Below, piece after piece: positions 59,832 to 64,000 of a stretch of DNA of 64,000 nucleotides. The DNA is from UBA2821 sp902763335 (lineage in GTDB: Bacteria; Bacillota; Clostridia; Lachnospirales; Lachnospiraceae). Both the position numbers and the translations under genes were made by a program. The stretch is taken from the NCBI GenBank assembly GCA_052066835.1, contig JBQHRJ010000009.1; one strand, written 5' to 3'. The notes under the pieces are model-generated. The model did not search any database. It saw only the letters and a list, made by a program, of their open reading frames with translations, and was not told the DNA's origin. Numbering within the stretch: position 1 is the first letter of the stretch; each line of letters begins with the position of its first letter.

Positions 59832-61709
59832 ATGAATAAAAAGCAGAAGAACATGCTGTACAGAATTATTGTCACGGCAATAATATACGGCGGTGTGATA
59901 GTAGCTGAAAAGATTGTGAAGCTTGAATTGTTTGAAACATGGTGGGCATCATTGCTTATATTTGCGGTTCCGTATCTGATTATAGGATATGATATCATTT
60001 TCAAGGCGGTCAGAAATATTTTTAACGGACAGGTGTTTGATGAGAATTTTCTGATGTGTGTGGCAACATTCGGTGCATTTGGAACAGGTGAAAATTCCGA
60101 GGCAGTTGCGGTTATGCTGTTCTATCAGGTAGGAGAATTGTTTCAGGGATACGCAGTTAATAAATCCAGACAGTCTATTACTGAACTGATGGACATTTGC
60201 CCGGAATATGCAAATATAGAAGTTGACGGCAAACTTGAACAGGTTGATCCTGATGATGTAAATATAGGTGATGTCATTGTGGTTAAACCGGGTGAGAGAG
60301 TTCCGCTTGACGGAAAAGTAATAAAGGGCAGTTCGATGGTAGATACATCAGCACTTACCGGTGAGTCGGTTCCGCGTAAAGTAGATGAAGGAAGCGAGAT
60401 AATCAGCGGATGTGTCAATGGAAGTGGAACACTGACTGTTGAAGTAACAAAGGAATTTGATGATTCTACTGTTGCTAAGATTCTTGAACTTGTGGAAAAT
60501 GCAAGCTCAAAGAAAGCAAAGGTCGAAAACTTTATCACTAAATTTGCAAGATATTATACTCCTATAGTAGTTATAGCTGCTGTTGTCCTTGCGATTCTGC
60601 CACCGATTATTCTTGGCGGAAACTGGGCTTCATGGATAAAGAGAGCATGTATATTCCTCGTAATATCGTGTCCGTGTGCGCTGGTAATATCAGTTCCTTT
60701 AAGTTTCTTTGGAGGAATAGGTGCAGCATCTAAAAACGGTATACTGATAAAGGGAAGCAACTATATCGAGGCACTCTCTGAGATGAAAGTCATAGTATTT
60801 GATAAGACAGGTACTATAACTAAGGGTGAATTCAAGGTACAGAAACTCATTCCGGGTTCAGGTGATGTCAATAAAGGAGAGCTTATAGAATGGGCTGCTT
60901 ATGCAGAAGGTTATTCAGACCATCCTATAGCCAAATCGATAAAAGATGCATATGGAAGCAATATTGATCTCAATCTTGTTGACAATGCAGAGGAAATATC
61001 AGGACACGGAATAAAGGTTAATGTAAAAGGTAAGGAAGTACTTGCCGGAAATGAAAAGCTTATGAAGCTTAAGAATATCAAATACCAGCCTTGTAATGAA
61101 GCAGGAACGGTTGTGTATGTAGCCGTGGAAGGAAAATATACCGGATGTGTACTTATAGCAGACGGTATAAAGGAAGGTGCAGGCCAGGCATTTGAGAATC
61201 TTAAGAAACTTGGAGTCAGAAAGACGGTAATGCTGACCGGTGACAGAAAAGATGTGGGTGAGGCAGTTGCTTCAGAACTTCACATTGATGAGGTGCACAC
61301 TGAACTTCTTCCGGCTGACAAGGTTACACAGGTAGAGAAAATACTTGGAGAATCCGATGATAAGAATAAGGTGGCATTTGTCGGTGACGGAATAAATGAT
61401 GCACCGGTTCTTATGAGATCTGATATCGGAATAGCCATGGGAAGTATGGGTTCCGATGCAGCCATAGAGGCAGCAGATATAGTACTGATGGATGATGATA
61501 TAAGAAAGATTCCATTGGTAATGCGCATCGCATCAAAGACTATGGGCATAGTAAGACAGAACATAGTCTTTGCACTCGGAGTTAAATTACTGTTTCTTAT
61601 ACTCGGTGCACTAGGTGTTGCAAATATGTGGGAAGCAGTATTTGCGGACGTAGGTGTATCAGTTATAGCCATATTAAACGCAATGAGAACACTTAATATT
61701 AAAGAATAG
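59832..61709 (+). CDS. Heavy-metal-translocating P1B-type ATPase (probably Zn/Cd/Co)
   Basis: 625 residues. The actuator TGESVPR, membrane CPC motif in SCPCALVISVPLSFFGG, phosphorylation site VFDKTGTITKG, P1B-specific HP in SDHPIAKSI and hinge GDGINDAPVL are all present. The N-terminus has transmembrane helices but no fused HMA domain, since that domain is encoded just upstream. The CPC helix and the ArsR-type operator fit Zn/Cd/Co efflux better than copper, but the metal is inferred. GGAGG lies 8 bases before the ATG at 59832; an ATG at 59817 overlaps that site. A terminator follows. Confidence 0.93.
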   Translation: MNKKQKNMLYRIIVTAIIYGGVIVAEKIVKLELFETWWASLLIFAVPYLIIGYDIIFKAVRNIFNGQVFDENFLMCVATFGAFGTGENSEAVAVMLFYQVGELFQGYAVNKSRQSITELMDICPEYANIEVDGKLEQVDPDDVNIGDVIVVKPGERVPLDGKVIKGSSMVDTSALTGESVPRKVDEGSEIISGCVNGSGTLTVEVTKEFDDSTVAKILELVENASSKKAKVENFITKFARYYTPIVVIAAVVLAILPPIILGGNWASWIKRACIFLVISCPCALVISVPLSFFGGIGAASKNGILIKGSNYIEALSEMKVIVFDKTGTITKGEFKVQKLIPGSGDVNKGELIEWAAYAEGYSDHPIAKSIKDAYGSNIDLNLVDNAEEISGHGIKVNVKGKEVLAGNEKLMKLKNIKYQPCNEAGTVVYVAVEGKYTGCVLIADGIKEGAGQAFENLKKLGVRKTVMLTGDRKDVGEAVASELHIDEVHTELLPADKVTQVEKILGESDDKNKVAFVGDGINDAPVLMRSDIGIAMGSMGSDAAIEAADIVLMDDDIRKIPLVMRIASKTMGIVRQNIVFALGVKLLFLILGALGVANMWEAVFADVGVSVIAILNAMRTLNIKE

Positions 61710-61717
61710 AAAAAAAG

Positions 61718-61747
61718 TCATCCGATACGGTGTCGGGTGATTTTTTT
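61718..61747 (+). terminator. Terminator of the P-type ATPase operon
   Basis: The stem TCATCCGATA / TGTCGGGTGA (two G-T pairs, 3-base loop) is followed by seven T. Confidence 0.85.
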
Positions 61748-61836
61748 ATGTGCTGCCATGGTTGATATTTAACACGACAAATGTTAGAATTAATGTAATT
61801 GTGATGACAACAAAATATGTGAAATGGAGGACAAGT

Positions 61837-62064
61837 ATGATAAATCCGGCAAAGATGCTTAAAATGAAAGAATACTGGAATCAGTTTGCTGCGAATCATC
61901 CGAGATGTGTAAGCTTTCTTGGAGCAGTTTCATCGGAACCGATGGAAGTGGGAACGATAATAGAAGTGAGTATAACTAAACCTGATGGAAGTGTAAAATG
62001 TACAAATATAAAGGTGCAGCCATCGGATTTGGAGATGATAGAAGCATTGAAGGCTATGAAATAA
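61837..62064 (+). CDS. Conserved small protein of unknown function
   Basis: 75 residues: INPAKMLKMKEYWNQFAANHPRC, then VGTIIEVSITKPDGS and an amphipathic end (PSDLEMIEALKAM). GGAGG lies 6 bases before the ATG at 61837; the longer open frame upstream has no such site. It looks like a soluble alpha/beta mini-protein common in Clostridia. It is followed 22 bases later by a GH13 gene and may be co-transcribed with it. Family not named. Confidence 0.75.
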   Translation: MINPAKMLKMKEYWNQFAANHPRCVSFLGAVSSEPMEVGTIIEVSITKPDGSVKCTNIKVQPSDLEMIEALKAMK

Positions 62065-62086
62065 ACCATAGCGGAAAGGACATTAA

Positions 62087-63694
62087 ATGGAGAAAAAATG
62101 GTGGCACAGCTCGGTTGTATATCAGATATATCCGAGAAGCTTTATGGACAGTAACGGAGACGGAATAGGAGATTTAAACGGAATTATAAGCAGGCTTGAT
62201 TATCTTAAGGAGCTTGGAATAGATGCCATATGGCTTAGTCCCGTCTTTAAGTCACCTAATGATGATAATGGTTATGATATAAGTGATTATAAAGACATTA
62301 TGGACGAATTCGGCACTATGAAAGATATGGAAAATCTTCTGGCTGAAAGTAACAAAAGAGGCATAAAGATAGTCATGGATCTGGTTCCGAACCACACTTC
62401 AGACGAGCATATGTGGTTTGTTGAAGCGAGAAAATCAAAGGACAATCCATACAGAGACTATTATATCTGGCGTGACCCGGTAGACGGACATGAACCGAAT
62501 GAACTTGGTTCAAACTTCTCTGGAAGTGCGTGGGAATATGATGAGACTACAGGTCAGTACTATATGCATTTATTCAGCAAAAAGCAGCCGGATCTTAACT
62601 GGGAAAATGAAAAGGTAAGAGAAGAAATTTATGATATAATGAACTTCTGGATAGATAAGGGTATAGGCGGTTTCAGAATGGACGTAATCGAGCTTATAGG
62701 CAAGAAACCTGACGAGATGATTATTCCAAACGGACCGAAACTTCACGATTATCTTAAGGAAATGAATAAAAAGACATTCGGTGACAAAGATATGCTTACT
62801 GTTGGTGAGTGCTGGTGTGCGGACCCTGAGATTGCTAAAATGTATTCAAATCCGGACAGTCATGAGCTCAGCATGGTATTCCAGTTTGAACATATAGGAC
62901 TTGATCAGATACCGGGCAAAGATAAATGGGATTTAAGACCATTAGAACTTACAGAGCTTAAGAAAGTTTTAAATAAGTGGCAGATGGCATTTGACGGGGA
63001 CGGATGGAACAGTCTGTTCTGGAACAATCATGATCTTCCGAGAATCGTTTCACGCTGGGGAAACGATAAAGAGTACAGAGTAGAGTCTGCGAAAATGTTT
63101 GCTACACTTTTGCATGGAATGAAGGGAACTCCTTATATCTATCAGGGCGAGGAGCTTGGAATGACCAACATCAGATTTGATGATATCAATGACTATAAAG
63201 ACATTGAGACTATAAACATGTACAATGACAGAAAGTCAAAAGGATACGCTGTAGATGATATCATGAAATCCATATATACCAAAGGCAGGGACAATGCAAG
63301 AACACCTATGCAGTGGGATGACAGTGCAAATGGCGGATTTACAACCGGCACACCTTGGATAAAGGTTAATCCGAATTATAAGGAGATAAATGCACAGAGT
63401 CAGATAAATGATCCTGATTCTATATTTAATTATTATAAGAAACTTATCAGTCTGAGAAAGGAAAATGAAGTCATTGTCTATGGTGATTTTATTCCATTAC
63501 TTGAGGACGATAAAAATATTTATGCATATGAGCGTGTACTTGGAGATGACAGGATTCGTGTGGTATGTAATTTCACGGATAAAGAAGTGGAGTGCGATTA
63601 TGCAGATGCAAACGGTGTGGAACTTATAAGCAATTATAAGGATCACAAAGATGGAATTTTAAGACCATATGAAGCATTTATGGTGAGATTATAA
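62087..63694 (+). CDS. malL: GH13 alpha-glucosidase (oligo-1,6-glucosidase type)
   Basis: 535 residues with the (beta/alpha)8 catalytic barrel. Family blocks: WWHSSVVYQIYPRSFMDSNGDGIGDLNGI at the start, DLVPNHTSDEH, nucleophile Asp in GGFRMDVIEL, acid/base Glu in TVGECW and the transition-state Asp in WNNHDLPR, followed by a C-terminal beta-sandwich. The Val right after the nucleophile (DVI) is characteristic of enzymes acting on alpha-1,6 bonds, such as those of isomaltose and limit-dextrin ends. There is no signal peptide, so it works inside the cell on imported oligosaccharides. No transporter lies beside it. Confidence 0.9.
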   Translation: MEKKWWHSSVVYQIYPRSFMDSNGDGIGDLNGIISRLDYLKELGIDAIWLSPVFKSPNDDNGYDISDYKDIMDEFGTMKDMENLLAESNKRGIKIVMDLVPNHTSDEHMWFVEARKSKDNPYRDYYIWRDPVDGHEPNELGSNFSGSAWEYDETTGQYYMHLFSKKQPDLNWENEKVREEIYDIMNFWIDKGIGGFRMDVIELIGKKPDEMIIPNGPKLHDYLKEMNKKTFGDKDMLTVGECWCADPEIAKMYSNPDSHELSMVFQFEHIGLDQIPGKDKWDLRPLELTELKKVLNKWQMAFDGDGWNSLFWNNHDLPRIVSRWGNDKEYRVESAKMFATLLHGMKGTPYIYQGEELGMTNIRFDDINDYKDIETINMYNDRKSKGYAVDDIMKSIYTKGRDNARTPMQWDDSANGGFTTGTPWIKVNPNYKEINAQSQINDPDSIFNYYKKLISLRKENEVIVYGDFIPLLEDDKNIYAYERVLGDDRIRVVCNFTDKEVECDYADANGVELISNYKDHKDGILRPYEAFMVRL

Positions 63695-63712
63695 GATTTT
63701 AGAAATATATAA

Positions 63713-63765
63713 ATTATGCGCGTTTTGAAACTTATTACACAGATGGTTTCCGGCGCGCATTTTTA
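63713..63765 (+). terminator. Terminator after the GH13 gene (bidirectional)
   Basis: The stem ATGCGCG / CGCGCAT (63716-63722 with 63754-63760) has A/T flanks and a T run. It separates the GH13 gene from the convergent DUF2508 gene. Confidence 0.75.
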
Positions 63766-63803
63766 TGGTTTCTATATTATGAAAATTACTAGGGGCAGCA
63801 GGG

Positions 63804-64000
63804 TTAAGATATCTCTTTTAATTTTCTAAGGAGAAATCTGTAACGCATCTGTGCGGCATTAAGTTCGTATATATAGCAGTCTATCAAGTCCGGTTCGGTA
63901 ACATTTTCAAAATTTGAATATGCAGTGTCCAGAGCGGATTTTGTTTTGGCAATTTCCTCAATAAGTGGATTGACTGGTGTGACAGTATTTTTCTTTCCTA
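63804..64000 (-). CDS. DUF2508 (YaaL-like) protein, C-terminal part
   Basis: The gene runs into the window from the right; only the last 64 codons are visible. The end reads PLIEEIAKTKSALDTAYSNF, then PDLIDCYIYELNAAQMRYRFLLRKLKEIS and a TAA. The pattern (E-AK, ld-AYsNFe, DLID-YIYELnAaqmRY-fLlr) matches the small helical DUF2508/YaaL family, usually found next to recR in Firmicutes. Function unknown. The start lies outside the window. Confidence 0.82.
   Translation of the reverse strand, partial: GKKNTVTPVNPLIEEIAKTKSALDTAYSNFENVTEPDLIDCYIYELNAAQMRYRFLLRKLKEIS

Overview
This window is a piece of a low-GC Gram-positive chromosome centred on the replication origin. The 5' part of the 16S rRNA, the gene order rpmH-rnpA-yidD-yidC-jag-mnmE-mnmG-rsmG-parA-parB-DUF4446, the DUF3881 gene and a V-type ATPase together point to a Clostridia member, most likely Lachnospiraceae. 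Genus or species cannot be fixed from this sequence alone.

Layout. 1-950 (minus): the start of an rrn operon with three tandem promoters, then tRNA-Ser(GCT) with its own promoter. 946-3043 (minus): plsC and a two-subunit class I fumarase. 3100-11731 (minus): the classic origin-proximal cluster gyrA, gyrB, recF, yaaA, dnaN, dnaA. 11834-12142: oriC, a dense set of DnaA boxes, from which genes diverge in both directions. 12272-19233 (plus): rpmH, rnpA, yidD, yidC, khpB/jag, mnmE, mnmG, rsmG. 19321-23425: an alpha/beta hydrolase, a coiled-coil protein, three perfect parS sites, parA, parB and a DUF4446 gene. birA follows on the minus strand.

24586-31486 (plus) is the most unusual region. A stand-alone LytTR regulator is followed by two paralogous secreted cysteine-containing proteins. 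They are interleaved with FtsX-type permease genes (one frameshifted, one reduced to a C-terminal scrap) and one ABC ATPase. I read it as a duplicated and partly decayed secreted-peptide/ABC-transporter locus of unknown function, resembling bacteriocin export or immunity loci in layout only.

31561-44392: a DUF3881 protein, tRNA-Arg(CCT), then minus-strand genes for a DEDD exonuclease, a tyrosine recombinase-like protein with altered catalytic residues, a D-Ala-D-Ala carboxypeptidase and a nine-gene V-type ATPase operon (G/H-C-I-K-F-E-A-B-D). 44471-44643 is a branched inverted repeat. 44778-47569: trmB, a small Cys-rich ORF, trxA, an AI-2E family permease and tRNA-Lys(CTT). Downstream of tRNA-Lys lies an accessory pair: a membrane/coiled-coil protein and a NERD-domain protein. 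49716-55443: a C39-like peptidase, a VanSR-like two-component system and a TrpXYZ-type ABC transporter. 55519-64000: a Cof-type HAD phosphatase, a second long inverted repeat, a fused ATPase-FtsX ABC transporter, a metal-responsive HMA protein/P-type ATPase operon under an ArsR/SmtB-type operator, a small conserved protein, a GH13 alpha-glucosidase and the end of a DUF2508 (YaaL) gene running off the window.

Only reading, motif spotting and manual pairing of stems were possible. Start sites were chosen from ribosome binding sites where several were open.
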